Assembly (NCBI GenBank): GCA_963204965.1
Contig: CAUJKA010000266.1
Location: forward strand, 1 to 38,710
Reading direction: 5' to 3'
DNA: 38,710 nucleotides
Source: Planctomycetota bacterium
Lineage (GTDB): Bacteria > Planctomycetota > Planctomycetia > Pirellulales > Pirellulaceae
Shown here in pieces: positions 26,223-33,935 of the stretch (within the stretch, counting starts at the first letter, position 1; each line of letters opens with the position of its first letter). The notes under the pieces were generated by a model that saw only the letters and a program-made list of their open reading frames with translations, did no database searches and had not been told where the DNA came from. The translations under genes were made by a program, and so were the position numbers.

Positions 26223-27037
26223 CAGTTCGGTTTGACCTCGTACGTCCAAACTTTAAACGACTTGAGTTGATTCGCACCAAAGATTGTAGTCAGAGCAACA
26301 TCGGCTGCATCGCGACCTCTGGCCATTAACACTCGCCCGATGCGAGGCAAATTGTTCCGTGCATCAAAGGCGTACCATTGACCACCCAAGTAAACTTCGA
26401 ACCAGGCGCTAAAGTCCATTTCAGCAGCGACTGGAGGTACGCCAATATCGCCGAGGTAACCGGTGCAATATCGAGCGGGAATATTGCAACAGCGACAAAA
26501 TGTGATGGCCAGATGCATAAAGTCGCGACAAACGCCGACTTGTTCTCGATACACATCCATGGCGGTCCGAGTCGCTCGGGCTTGCATGTAATCAAAGCGA
26601 ATATGGCGATGGACATAGTCGCAGATCGCTTGTACTCGAGGCCAACCGGGATCTGTACCTTGGAATAACTTCCAGGCGATATCCTTCAGCTCGCTATCGA
26701 CTTCACAGTAGCGGCTCGGCAGCAAAAATACGAGCACTTCATCGGCCAGCTGCTGAACTTGCATCTGCGGTGCACTTGGGACCTGCAAGTCGGTTAAGCC
26801 GCAGTCCTCAACTTCAGCGTCGTTCTTGAACGTCAATCGTCCGGCCTGGGCAACCATTCGACCGCAACGGTTCCCGTAGGAATCGATGTACTGCGAGATT
26901 GGAGCATTGGGCCAAACTTCGATCCGATCTGGCCTGCGAGTCGTCTCAGCTCGGGATGGATGTAGATACAGCATCAACAATACGGGAGATGGCTGAGGTA
27001 ATTCAAAAGTGATCTCATATCCAACACGAATTAACAT
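26222..27037 (-). CDS. Transglutaminase-like protein lacking the canonical histidine
   Basis: This 271-residue protein has an N-terminal beta-sandwich region and a C-terminal transglutaminase core. EQVGVCRDFMHLA gives the nucleophile Cys170, and WYAFDARNN gives Asp225. The position where most members have HAW reads FSAW (Ser210), so the catalytic His is replaced. I recall a subgroup of bacterial homologues with the same FSAWFEVYL sequence, so this is probably a natural subfamily. Activity is uncertain: it may be a peptide-binding domain or use another base. The stop overlaps the GGCT-like start by one base. Confidence 0.85.
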   Translation of the reverse strand: MLIRVGYEITFELPQPSPVLLMLYLHPSRAETTRRPDRIEVWPNAPISQYIDSYGNRCGRMVAQAGRLTFKNDAEVEDCGLTDLQVPSAPQMQVQQLADEVLVFLLPSRYCEVDSELKDIAWKLFQGTDPGWPRVQAICDYVHRHIRFDYMQARATRTAMDVYREQVGVCRDFMHLAITFCRCCNIPARYCTGYLGDIGVPPVAAEMDFSAWFEVYLGGQWYAFDARNNLPRIGRVLMARGRDAADVALTTIFGANQLKSFKVWTYEVKPN

Positions 27038-27231
27038 ACGTTCGTTTGCTTAAAATGCGGGTGCTGCCAGTCGCATTGTAGCATTTGAGGGGGAATAGAT
27101 ATGCTCGATAGCATCTTTGGAAGTTTCGATTGCGGAAGACCTGATCAATAAATCGTGCTCGTGCTCAATGAAATGGTGCTCGTAATCGTGCTCGAGCGAT
27201 CGGAAACGGACTTATTTGAGCGGGGCTGCTC

Positions 27232-27307
27232 GGTGGGTTTCGTACCTCAACCGCACCCTACAAAATTTCGAGCATGGTGGGTTTCGTGCCTCAACCGCAC
27301 CCTACAT
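27232..27307 (-). repeat. Dispersed repeat family A, two copies
   Basis: Units at 27232-27263 and 27276-27307. The second provides the TAG stop of the histidine kinase gene. Confidence 0.85.
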
Positions 27308-28567
27308 TTTCTTGATGAGCGGTTCGACATCGCGGAGGGTTTCGTTGAGCTGGGCGATGCTTGTGGGTTTAACAAGGTAGCGATCAAAGCCGCAGTCGGT
27401 GGCAAGTCTGCGACTGGCGTCATCGGCGTGGCCTGAGAGAGCAATCAGGACTACGTTTTTTAATTCAGCTCGTTCGCGAAGGTGTCTGGCGACCTCGTAG
27501 CCACTCATGCCTTGCATTTGTAGGTCTAAAAATATGACCTGCGGTTTTAGACGGCTTGCTGTTTCAATTGCCAGCGCGCCGCTGCTGGCTACCGAAACCG
27601 ATTGTCCAAGGCTCTGCAACAATCGGGACATCAGAAATGTCATCGAACGATCATCGTCTACGACTATGATACGATAACTGGATAAGCGAGAGCCACTGTT
27701 GCACACTGCTTCGATGCGTTGCGACGATGGGGTGGGCATGGAAAGTCGCAATGGGTTTTTCAACGGCAATCGTACGGCAAACGTACTTCCGTACCCTAAG
27801 CCTTCGCTGAATACTTCGACCGTACCGCCATGAAGTTCCACGATAGCTTTGACCAGTCGAAGTCCAATTCCCAATCCTCCGTTCAACGTTTCCGAGCATT
27901 GTTTGGGTACTTTCAGAGGTTGAAAAGTGCTTTGTAGTTTGTCCTTGGCGATTCCTCGTCCATTGTCGTTGACACGAATAACGGCGACACCCTGTTCTCT
28001 CTCAAGGGAGATTTCTAGGTGACCACCACGATCGGTGAATTTGGCCGCGTTGTGGAGTAAATTCGCGAAGACTTGTATTAGTCGCGATTCGTCGCCGAGA
28101 AGCATAATGGGTGGGTCGCTAAGTTTCATTGTCATCGCGTGCCCACATCGCTCAGCAAACGGGCGAACTTGTTCGCAGGCATCGAGAATCGCCTTGCGTA
28201 AGTCGATCACCGTCGGGCATATTCTTAGACTGCCTTGAGCGCTTCTGCCTGTATCTAGCAAGTCATTGGACAAGCGAATGAGTTGAGTCACTTGTCGGCG
28301 CATGATTTGTAAAAGGTCTTCGGTGACTTGCGGGTCCTCCGTCGAGGAGGGCCAGGCTTCTAAAGCGTGGCTGAGAGCACTGAGCGGATTCCTGATTTCG
28401 TGGCCGAGGACCGCTAAGGCTTCTTCATCGACCGGTGAGCTTCTTCTGCACGCGGCATTGAAGTTATCGCAATTGCAATTCAATTGTTCGTAGACCGGTG
28501 GAGTTTGACGTTGGGCGGGGATCGCAATGTGACGTACTGCGCCGAGAGGTCGGTTGATGACGGTCAT
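27302..28567 (-). CDS. Histidine kinase with C-terminal receiver domain
   Basis: This 421-residue hybrid kinase has a short N-terminus with no sensor domain or membrane segment, a HisKA domain with LGHEIRNPLSAL (phospho-acceptor His56), an HATPase domain (ANLLHNAAKF, VNDNGRGIAKDK, GLGIGLRLVKAIVELHGG) and a receiver domain at about 295-415. The receiver has VVDDDRS and the phosphorylation site in FLDLQMQGMSG. An odd NCNCDNFNAACRR segment lies before the kinase domain (residues 30-42). Signals may arrive through a partner, or through these cysteines, which is speculative. GGGAAGA precedes the ATG by six bases. The stop codon lies in a family A repeat. Confidence 0.93.
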   Translation of the reverse strand: MTVINRPLGAVRHIAIPAQRQTPPVYEQLNCNCDNFNAACRRSSPVDEEALAVLGHEIRNPLSALSHALEAWPSSTEDPQVTEDLLQIMRRQVTQLIRLSNDLLDTGRSAQGSLRICPTVIDLRKAILDACEQVRPFAERCGHAMTMKLSDPPIMLLGDESRLIQVFANLLHNAAKFTDRGGHLEISLEREQGVAVIRVNDNGRGIAKDKLQSTFQPLKVPKQCSETLNGGLGIGLRLVKAIVELHGGTVEVFSEGLGYGSTFAVRLPLKNPLRLSMPTPSSQRIEAVCNSGSRLSSYRIIVVDDDRSMTFLMSRLLQSLGQSVSVASSGALAIETASRLKPQVIFLDLQMQGMSGYEVARHLRERAELKNVVLIALSGHADDASRRLATDCGFDRYLVKPTSIAQLNETLRDVEPLIKKM

Positions 28568-29069
28568 TTGTTATCTTCCCTGAGTAAAATGTTGTGCGTC
28601 TTTGAGGCCCGATGCCTTCTGTGGAGTTAACGCTGTGATCTTAGATGTTCAAGTTGAGGTCTAAAATCGAGTGAACTATTGTTATCTCATGGCAGAATCC
28701 CTGATTGCCTAGGAGTCAGGTGGGGGTTTGCATCGCAGGCAAGAGAACCGGACGATTGCCGTTAGCGGTATCTCGAGCAACCGCGTCCTCCGCGTTCTCC
28801 GTGTCCAATTTCAATTCCCATGATTGGACACGGAAGGCACGGACGACACGGCAAAAACAAATCGGTATTCCATTGAGTCTGTTTCGGATAGGCGATTAGT
28901 TCTTCGCCGGACGGTCTCCGCGACTTTCAGGGTTAGCAACCATCCTGTAGCTGGCGGATTTCTCGATGGGCAATTGGAAGTTCGCCCGATGCTCCAATGG
29001 CAACCCAAGCCCAACAATAGGAGGACTTAGTTCAGTCGAACCGTTGCGCACACAGTCGGACAGCGAGTA
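28568..29069. other. Intergenic region with an inverted repeat
   Basis: The 500 bp between the kinase (-) and the radical SAM gene (+) should hold both promoters. An 11-bp perfect inverted repeat, CCGTGTCCAAT, lies at 28799-28809 and 28823-28833, followed by a GGACACGGAAGGCACGG-type unit. It could be a hairpin or an operator-like dyad. I saw no gene and no clear promoter. Confidence 0.5.
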
Positions 29070-30638
29070 ATGCCGCCACCTCTACGCGTTGTAGTCATCA
29101 AGCCCAGTAAATACATGGTCGATGGGACTGTTGAGCGATTCCATCGAGGATTCATGCCCAACAGCACCATCGCTCACATTCGCAGCATGGTTCCTGCGGA
29201 AGTCGACGGGGTACCCACGGAAACTCGAGCAATCGACGAGTATGTCTACACCGATCTGGACTATTTGAAATTGCTTGAGCCCGCGCGGATCTCTCGAACT
29301 CTGGTGGCCCTCGTTGGAGTTCAAAGTCATCAGTTCCATCGCGCACTGGACTTGGCTGCGCTAGCTTCCAGGAATGGATGTATGGTCGTGATTGGTGGAC
29401 CGCACGTAATGACTTGCGACACTTCGATGCTTCACGGCCACGGAGTCAGTTTTGCGCAATGCGAAGCTGAACTTGTGTGGGATGAGATCCTTCAGGACGC
29501 TACATCTGGCGAACTAAAGCCGTTGTACGGAGCTGGGCTTCGATGGCAAGAGAAGCTCGATTCGCCTGTTCTTGTACCTCCTAGTCGAGACGAACTGAGC
29601 CGGTACATCGTACCTATGTTGGGCGTGTATCCAGCTCGTGGTTGTCCGTTTCTCTGCAACTTCTGCTCTGTAACCAAGATTGCTGGCCGCAAGATCCGTA
29701 CCCAAAGCATCGTCACAACCCTGGCAAGTTTGCGAGCAGCAAAGGCTGCGGGCGTGAATACTGTGATGTTCACCTCGGATAACTTCAACAAGTATCCTCA
29801 AGCTCCGGAACTGCTACAAGCGATGATTGATGAGAAGCTAGGTTTGCAGTTCTTTGTTCAGTGCGATACGCAGGTTGCTAAACAGGAGAGCCTAGTCGAA
29901 CTACTTGGTACGGCTGGCTGTTACCAAATGTTTGTGGGAGTCGAATCGTTTGATCGAGCAACATTAGTCTCAGCAAACAAACGACAAAATCGCCCTGATG
30001 CTTACCATAACATTGTCAGTTTATGCCGAGCGCACGGAATTGGCTCGCACTTCTCTAACATCCTTGGTTTTCCGCAGGACACGGAAGAATCGATTCGCAA
30101 TCACCTGGAAGTACTCCAGTCCATCGGTCCAAACTGGGCGTCGTTCTACATTCTTTGTCCGATACCAGGCACTGAACAATACGATGACTTTTTGAAAGAC
30201 GGCTTAATCGTTGAACGCAATCTAGATCGATTCGATACGACGTGCCTCACATGGAAGCATCCATCGCTCTCTTCGACCCGACTGTCCGAGCTCTTGTACG
30301 AATGTTATCGCAAGTTCACTTCTGTCAGCCACATCGCTAAGAACATTCGGGATATCGCTCGACACTCCCGGCCAAGAAAGCTCTACGAAAGTTTTGGCAG
30401 CCTTGCGATGTCTTCATTCATTCGATACTGCGCGTGGCGGAGAACGCATCCCATGTCTGGTGGTGTCATGCGAGCGAAACTGGACCAGGCAAGCGATTAC
30501 ATCAGCTTCCGAAAACGCGTGTTTGATCTCGAGCTAGCTCCACTGCCACTGAGTCTCAAGCTGAACAGTATCGACGCTACATTCGAAACGCGTGACACAA
30601 ACAATATCCTCGTGCCTCAAGTGCTTTCAACAACGTAA
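29070..30638 (+). CDS. B12-binding-type radical SAM protein
   Basis: This 522-residue protein has an N-terminal cobalamin-binding-like domain (about 1-180, with VALVGVQSHQFH and MVVIGGPHVM) and a radical SAM domain with ARGCPFLCNFCSVTKIAG. Cys192, Cys196 and Cys199 form the CxxxCxxC 4Fe-4S site. FVGVESFD and LGFPQDTEESI are later barrel motifs. The family includes methyltransferases and ring-forming enzymes (BchE, Hpn-type). The DxHxxG lower-ligand motif of classical B12 domains is absent, as in many members. The substrate is unknown. DUF3309 follows after 24 bp on the same strand. Confidence 0.9.
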   Translation: MPPPLRVVVIKPSKYMVDGTVERFHRGFMPNSTIAHIRSMVPAEVDGVPTETRAIDEYVYTDLDYLKLLEPARISRTLVALVGVQSHQFHRALDLAALASRNGCMVVIGGPHVMTCDTSMLHGHGVSFAQCEAELVWDEILQDATSGELKPLYGAGLRWQEKLDSPVLVPPSRDELSRYIVPMLGVYPARGCPFLCNFCSVTKIAGRKIRTQSIVTTLASLRAAKAAGVNTVMFTSDNFNKYPQAPELLQAMIDEKLGLQFFVQCDTQVAKQESLVELLGTAGCYQMFVGVESFDRATLVSANKRQNRPDAYHNIVSLCRAHGIGSHFSNILGFPQDTEESIRNHLEVLQSIGPNWASFYILCPIPGTEQYDDFLKDGLIVERNLDRFDTTCLTWKHPSLSSTRLSELLYECYRKFTSVSHIAKNIRDIARHSRPRKLYESFGSLAMSSFIRYCAWRRTHPMSGGVMRAKLDQASDYISFRKRVFDLELAPLPLSLKLNSIDATFETRDTNNILVPQVLSTT

Positions 30639-30662
30639 ACAACGCGAACAAGGAAACCGTAA

Positions 30663-30836
30663 ATGCTTCAAACCATTCTGATAGTGCTGCTTATTGTCTT
30701 TTTGCTTGGCGGCGTCGGAACGTTGCCCAACTGGTCGCATAGCCGAAACTGGGGCTATGGACCAAGCGGCGGGATTGGCTTAGTCAGCCTCGTCATCCTG
30801 GTGTTGCTGATTCTATTGCTAACTGGTCGTCTTTAA
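30663..30836 (+). CDS. DUF3309 small membrane protein
   Basis: A 57-residue protein with two hydrophobic helices (about 4-20 and 38-54) around a loop reading PNWSHSRNWGYGPSGGIG. This is the DUF3309 pattern, with Trp and GYGPSGG in the loop. AAGGAA lies eight bases before the ATG. The family is found near stress genes in many proteobacteria and planctomycetes; its function is unknown. Confidence 0.88.
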   Translation: MLQTILIVLLIVFLLGGVGTLPNWSHSRNWGYGPSGGIGLVSLVILVLLILLLTGRL

Positions 30837-30860
30837 GAATAACCTTCAAGGAAACATCCC

Positions 30861-31322
30861 ATGAAACGAAAACAAAATGCATTCGCTGCATTCGCTGCGT
30901 TAGGCCTATTCACATTCGTCGGCTGCGAGCAAAAGTTGCCGAGTCCGACAACCGCAACTGACAAGTCAACCAACATAACCATGGATGACGTCAAGCGAGA
31001 TGCCGCTCAATCCATGAATACTAGTACAGCTTACTCGCAACAGGCAAAGGATCGACTCGTGAGAGACCTGCAGGCACAGATGGTCAAGATGGATGCCAAT
31101 ATCGAGCAGTTGCGGCTCAAGGGAAAAGATCTGACCAGCGAAGCCAAGGCTAATTGGGAGGTCAAGATGGCGGCTCTCGATGAGAAGAGGAAGTTGGCCA
31201 ACGCAAAGCTCGAGGCAGTTAGCGAGTCAACTTCGGAGGCATGGAGCGACATCGAAAAGGGAGCTAAGTCTGCTTGGGAAGATCTGTCCAAAGCATTTCA
31301 AGATGCGTCAAGCGAGTTCTAA
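30861..31322 (+). CDS. Coiled-coil lipoprotein
   Basis: This 153-residue protein has an N-terminal hydrophobic leader ending in FVGC (Cys22), a lipobox-type site for lipid attachment. The rest is Ala/Lys/Glu-rich helix, about residues 58-145, with long coiled-coil potential (LVRDLQAQMVKMDANIEQL, then KMAALDEKRKLANAKLEAV). It resembles small envelope-stress lipoproteins and apolipoprotein-like helical proteins; there is no family name I trust. The ATG follows AAGGAA. It lies 24 bp after DUF3309 and is probably cotranscribed with it. Confidence 0.8.
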   Translation: MKRKQNAFAAFAALGLFTFVGCEQKLPSPTTATDKSTNITMDDVKRDAAQSMNTSTAYSQQAKDRLVRDLQAQMVKMDANIEQLRLKGKDLTSEAKANWEVKMAALDEKRKLANAKLEAVSESTSEAWSDIEKGAKSAWEDLSKAFQDASSEF

Positions 31323-31386
31323 GTATTGCGGTCCATCAGAGGTCCATTCAATTCCATATTCTCAGCAATTCAAGGAGCTATTCATC

Positions 31387-31590
31387 ATGTTGGGTCAAGC
31401 CAAGGAAACAAAGAAGCATGTCTTTGACCACGCGATTGTAACGACCTTCGGGAAATTGGACGCTCGCGACATTGAAGAGATCGATGGTCGTCCAGAGCAA
31501 TTGGTCGTGATGCTCATGAAGCATTACGGATGGAGCAAAACCGATTCTCAGGAAAAGGCAGATCGGCTTTTGGCTCGTATCTCCAAGTAG
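31387..31590 (+). CDS. CsbD-like small stress protein
   Basis: A 67-residue protein with FGKLDARDIEEIDGRPEQLV and MKHYGWSKTDSQEKADRLL. This resembles the second half of CsbD proteins, a sigma-B-type stress family of unknown function (their motif is like WGKLTDDDL, GKREQLVGKLQ, YG). AAGGAG lies nine bases before the ATG at 31387. A longer frame from 31180 overlaps the lipoprotein and is not used. Confidence 0.76.
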   Translation: MLGQAKETKKHVFDHAIVTTFGKLDARDIEEIDGRPEQLVVMLMKHYGWSKTDSQEKADRLLARISK

Positions 31591-31598
31591 TCTCAGCT

Positions 31599-31701
31599 AA
31601 AGTTTGTCTCTGTTAGAGGAACAAACTTTGAAGTGAAAATTTGATTCAATGCGTCGACCTTCCAAGCCATGGTGTTAGCTCTGTTGCTTCGTGAAGGTCG
31701 A
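31599..31701. terminator. Two hairpins between convergent genes
   Basis: The first hairpin pairs AAAGTTTGT (31599-31607) with ACAAACTTT (31621-31629), with an inner CTC-GAG pair. The second pairs TCGACCTTC (31654-31662) with GAAGGTCGA (31693-31701) across a 30-base loop. They lie between the CsbD-like (+) and 17M-type (-) genes, so a bidirectional terminator is plausible. There is no clear T-run. Confidence 0.55.
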
Positions 31702-31746
31702 TTGCATTGCTTCATTCGTTCAAGTTCTGAATCTCAGCTGACGAGA

Positions 31747-32274
31747 TTAGCTTTTTGCGGCCATCGAGGGTTCGTTAGACACTGAGATGTCTTCCGCACC
31801 AGCCTGTTCAAAGACTTGTTTGGCGTTCTGGATTTCCTCTGAAGTTTCGGAGTGAACAGAGAGTAGACACCGTCCGCCCTTGAGCTTCCCTTCATACTTC
31901 TTGGCTTCGTACTCTGGGATTCCCAGCCCGATCAAGGCGCCAGTGATACCACCGACGGTTCCTCCTAGTGCAACACCGGTGAGTGCTGCCATGATGGGGC
32001 CAGCGGCGATCAATGGTCCCACTCCTGGAATAGCGAGTGCACCGATACCAACCAGCCAACCCAGGCTACCTCCAACGACTGCGCCAGTTCCCGCGCCGAT
32101 CGTGGCGCCTTCGGGAGACTTGGTTTCGTTTTCAATTGCGAAATCCTTGGATCCCTGTTTGTCAGGCATTAGTACCGAGATATCTGATGCGGTAAAGCCT
32201 GCTGACTTCAACTGGTCTACGATTCTCGTAGCGTCCATTGAATTCTTTACTGTGCAAAACACTGCATTTGCCAT
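31747..32274 (-). CDS. General-stress 17M-type protein with glycine-zipper region
   Basis: This 175-residue protein starts at ATG 32274 (the longer frame adds two codons from GTG). Residues 1-45 (ANAVFCTVKNSMDATRIVDQ, then FTASDISVLMPD) resemble the heat-induced 17M (YflT) stress domain. The middle (about 60-125) is a Gly/Ala-rich hydrophobic stretch (GATIGAGTGAVVGGSLGWLV) typical of glycine-zipper membrane segments. The C-terminus returns to an alpha/beta unit (GRCLLSVHSETSEEIQNAK). Such proteins are annotated as DUF1269-like or general stress proteins. It sits downstream of the BON lipoprotein, 30 bp apart. Confidence 0.85.
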   Translation of the reverse strand: MANAVFCTVKNSMDATRIVDQLKSAGFTASDISVLMPDKQGSKDFAIENETKSPEGATIGAGTGAVVGGSLGWLVGIGALAIPGVGPLIAAGPIMAALTGVALGGTVGGITGALIGLGIPEYEAKKYEGKLKGGRCLLSVHSETSEEIQNAKQVFEQAGAEDISVSNEPSMAAKS

Positions 32275-32304
32275 GGTCACGACCTTTTCTAAAGTTGTTC
32301 GAAA

Positions 32305-32676
32305 TTACTTCAATTTTGCAATGTCGATTTGATTGTTTACTTTGGTATCGCCAGCAACTTTGCGAGCGATCAAATCGATCTTGTCTTTCTCTTCAGCGTT
32401 CGCAACAGGACCGCGAAGCGTCACGGAGCCGTCCTGAGTCATGATCTTCACGTTCTGCGCGTTCACTGAAAGGTTTCCATCCATCACTTGCTTTCGTATG
32501 CTGGCAGTGATGTCGATGTCTTTCTGATTTTCATTTTGGTCCAAGGGAGTCTTGGCCGAGCCCTTTTGATCACGCTCGTTGATCGCCGAGTTATCGACGT
32601 TTGGGGTAGTTTTGTTCGATGTATCGCAACCACAAGCGAGTAGCCCGAGTATTACGAATGTTGCATAGATTTTCAC
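32305..32676 (-). CDS. BON-domain lipoprotein
   Basis: The 123-residue protein starts at GTG 32676 with a leader ending in LLACGC, a lipobox-like site. Residues about 55-123 form a BON domain (ASIRKQVMDGNLSVNAQNV, then GSVTLRGPVANAEEK and VNNQIDIA), as in OsmY, where it binds phospholipid or peptidoglycan-linked surfaces under osmotic stress. AAGG stands about 11 bases before the start. The linker is acidic and Asn-rich. Neighbours are other stress proteins. Confidence 0.87.
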   Translation of the reverse strand: MKIYATFVILGLLACGCDTSNKTTPNVDNSAINERDQKGSAKTPLDQNENQKDIDITASIRKQVMDGNLSVNAQNVKIMTQDGSVTLRGPVANAEEKDKIDLIARKVAGDTKVNNQIDIAKLK

Positions 32677-32724
32677 GGTTCATGTACCTTGTTAAGAGTG
32701 AGGAAAGTGGCGGTAGGTCGAAAG

Positions 32725-32800
32725 TAATAAAAAGAGACCCGAGGGCAGAGTAGTCACATCGACTTGAGTAATGTGATCTGAAGATCGTAGGCCCTCGGTT
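32725..32800 (-). terminator. Composite intrinsic terminator
   Basis: On the - strand an outer stem CCGAGGGC/GCCCTCGG (32791-32798 with 32739-32746) encloses two inner stems (GATC-TTCA-GATC and TCACAT/ATGTGA). It is followed by TCTCTTTTTATT at 32736-32725. The hairpin plus U-tract is a good intrinsic terminator for the DUF4142 transcript. It is unusually branched and could also be a small RNA end. Confidence 0.74.
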
Positions 32801-32849
32801 CCCTTGGTTAAGCATCGACAACTACCGTATAGTGCTGAGTTTGAGTGGA

Positions 32850-33572
32850 CTACTCAGTCTTCTTTGATGTACGAGTTTCGATCTTGTCGGATAGTTGTTC
32901 CATCAAGGTGATCGAAGCTTTCATGTGCTCTGCATTTTTGGTCAGGCCTTCCTTGACAAAGGTTTGCAGTTCGCCTGTGGTGTGCCGCTGAAGAACGGTG
33001 AGGCTTGAATGGGCCATCGCATGCTTGGCGACTTGCATTCCGACAAAGCACTTGTCAAATTCGACTCCCTCTTTCTTGCTAAGCATTTCCTTGCTGTCTT
33101 TTAAGCACTGATCCGACATCTCTTGATGCATTTGCAGGAAGTCGATTGTCGAAGTGTTGTTGTTAGCTAGATTGGAGGGATTCTCATTGTTAATGGGTCT
33201 GTTCGATACAGTTTTCGAAGCAAGCACTTTCAATTCGTCCAGACAGCCTTGGTGAGCTTTCTCTAGGGTTGTTGCAAAAGCCTTGACGTCGTCGCTAGTC
33301 GACTTGTCTTTGGCGAATTTGGCTAGCATCACTTGTTCTTGGTTGCTAATAGCTAGACACTTGGCGAAAGCTTGCTCTTTCGATTGCTGAGCATCGGCCG
33401 CAGGCTTTTGATTCAAACCGCTCGAAGGGGTTTGAGTCTGAATGGGCTGGCCAGGCTTGGCTTGCTGCGCTGGTACAGCTTGTGGTTGGACTGTCGGTGT
33501 TTGCTGAGCAATGATTGATCCCGAAAGGAGCAATGTTGCTAAAGTTGCAAAAGTTAGTTGATTGAGTTTCAT
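32850..33572 (-). CDS. DUF4142 exported protein
   Basis: This 240-residue protein has a signal peptide (cleavage near IIAQQ), a Gln/Pro-rich linker (about 24-65), and a helical domain of about 150 residues with FAKCLAISNQEQVMLAKFA, TSDDVKAFATTLEKAHQGC and FVGMQVAKHAMAHSSLTVLQ. This is the DUF4142 (ferritin-like four-helix) pattern found in exported stress proteins. It carries several Cys (near residues 70, 110, 155, 172). AGAGG lies about six bases before the ATG. It follows the small Cys protein by 90 bp and ends in a composite terminator. Confidence 0.9.
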   Translation of the reverse strand: MKLNQLTFATLATLLLSGSIIAQQTPTVQPQAVPAQQAKPGQPIQTQTPSSGLNQKPAADAQQSKEQAFAKCLAISNQEQVMLAKFAKDKSTSDDVKAFATTLEKAHQGCLDELKVLASKTVSNRPINNENPSNLANNNTSTIDFLQMHQEMSDQCLKDSKEMLSKKEGVEFDKCFVGMQVAKHAMAHSSLTVLQRHTTGELQTFVKEGLTKNAEHMKASITLMEQLSDKIETRTSKKTE

Positions 33573-33662
33573 ATTTGAGCCTCTTAGATTTCGGTTGTTT
33601 TAGTAGTTTGGAGTCAGGCGGACATTCCGGCTGAACACTCCGTTCCGTTGTTGTTCGATGCG

Positions 33663-33935
33663 TTAAGCGTGAGCGATTGCAGGGATATGCTTACCGCAGT
33701 CGACTGCCATTACCTGGGTCTTGTCTTCTTTGCTCATGGTCATGCGTATCGTTGCGCCCGTCTTGAGGTCTGCAAGTTTGGCATCCTTTCCATCGCAAGT
33801 TACCTTCGCATCCTTAGCCACCGTGTAGTGGTGTTCGTCCCCTTTAGCACAAGTGGAGGTCAGCTTGTCGCCTGCGACCTTGACTAGGTTTCCGTCGCAA
33901 CAGTTGGCTGCTGGCTTAGTGGTGTCCGTCTTCAT
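33663..33935 (-). CDS. Small Cys-containing conserved hypothetical protein
   Basis: A 90-residue protein starting at ATG 33935, with AAAGGA six bases upstream (the TTG at 33941 is less likely). It has no signal peptide. Residues include NCCDGNLVKVAGDKLTSTC, GDEHHYTVAKDAKVTCDGK and TIRMTMSKEDKTQVMAVDCG: five Cys and His-His in a small beta-barrel-like pattern. Similar small proteins are common in planctomycetes by my recollection. Metal or redox binding is possible but not shown. Confidence 0.72.
   Translation of the reverse strand: MKTDTTKPAANCCDGNLVKVAGDKLTSTCAKGDEHHYTVAKDAKVTCDGKDAKLADLKTGATIRMTMSKEDKTQVMAVDCGKHIPAIAHA

Noticed and set aside
23797..27307. A CRISPR array made of the 31-bp repeats
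   Set aside because: The copies are irregularly spaced, occur in both orientations and have no spacers of constant length or cas genes.
28690..28710. A sigma-54-type promoter (TGGCAG then TTGC)
   Set aside because: The spacing between the GG and GC elements is about four bases too long.
31180..31386. Longer start for the CsbD-like gene
   Set aside because: It lies inside the lipoprotein gene; the ATG at 31387 has its own AAGGAG.
31880..32332. Pro/Ala-rich + strand frame of 150 codons
   Set aside because: It is the antisense shadow of the glycine-zipper segment of the 17M-type gene.
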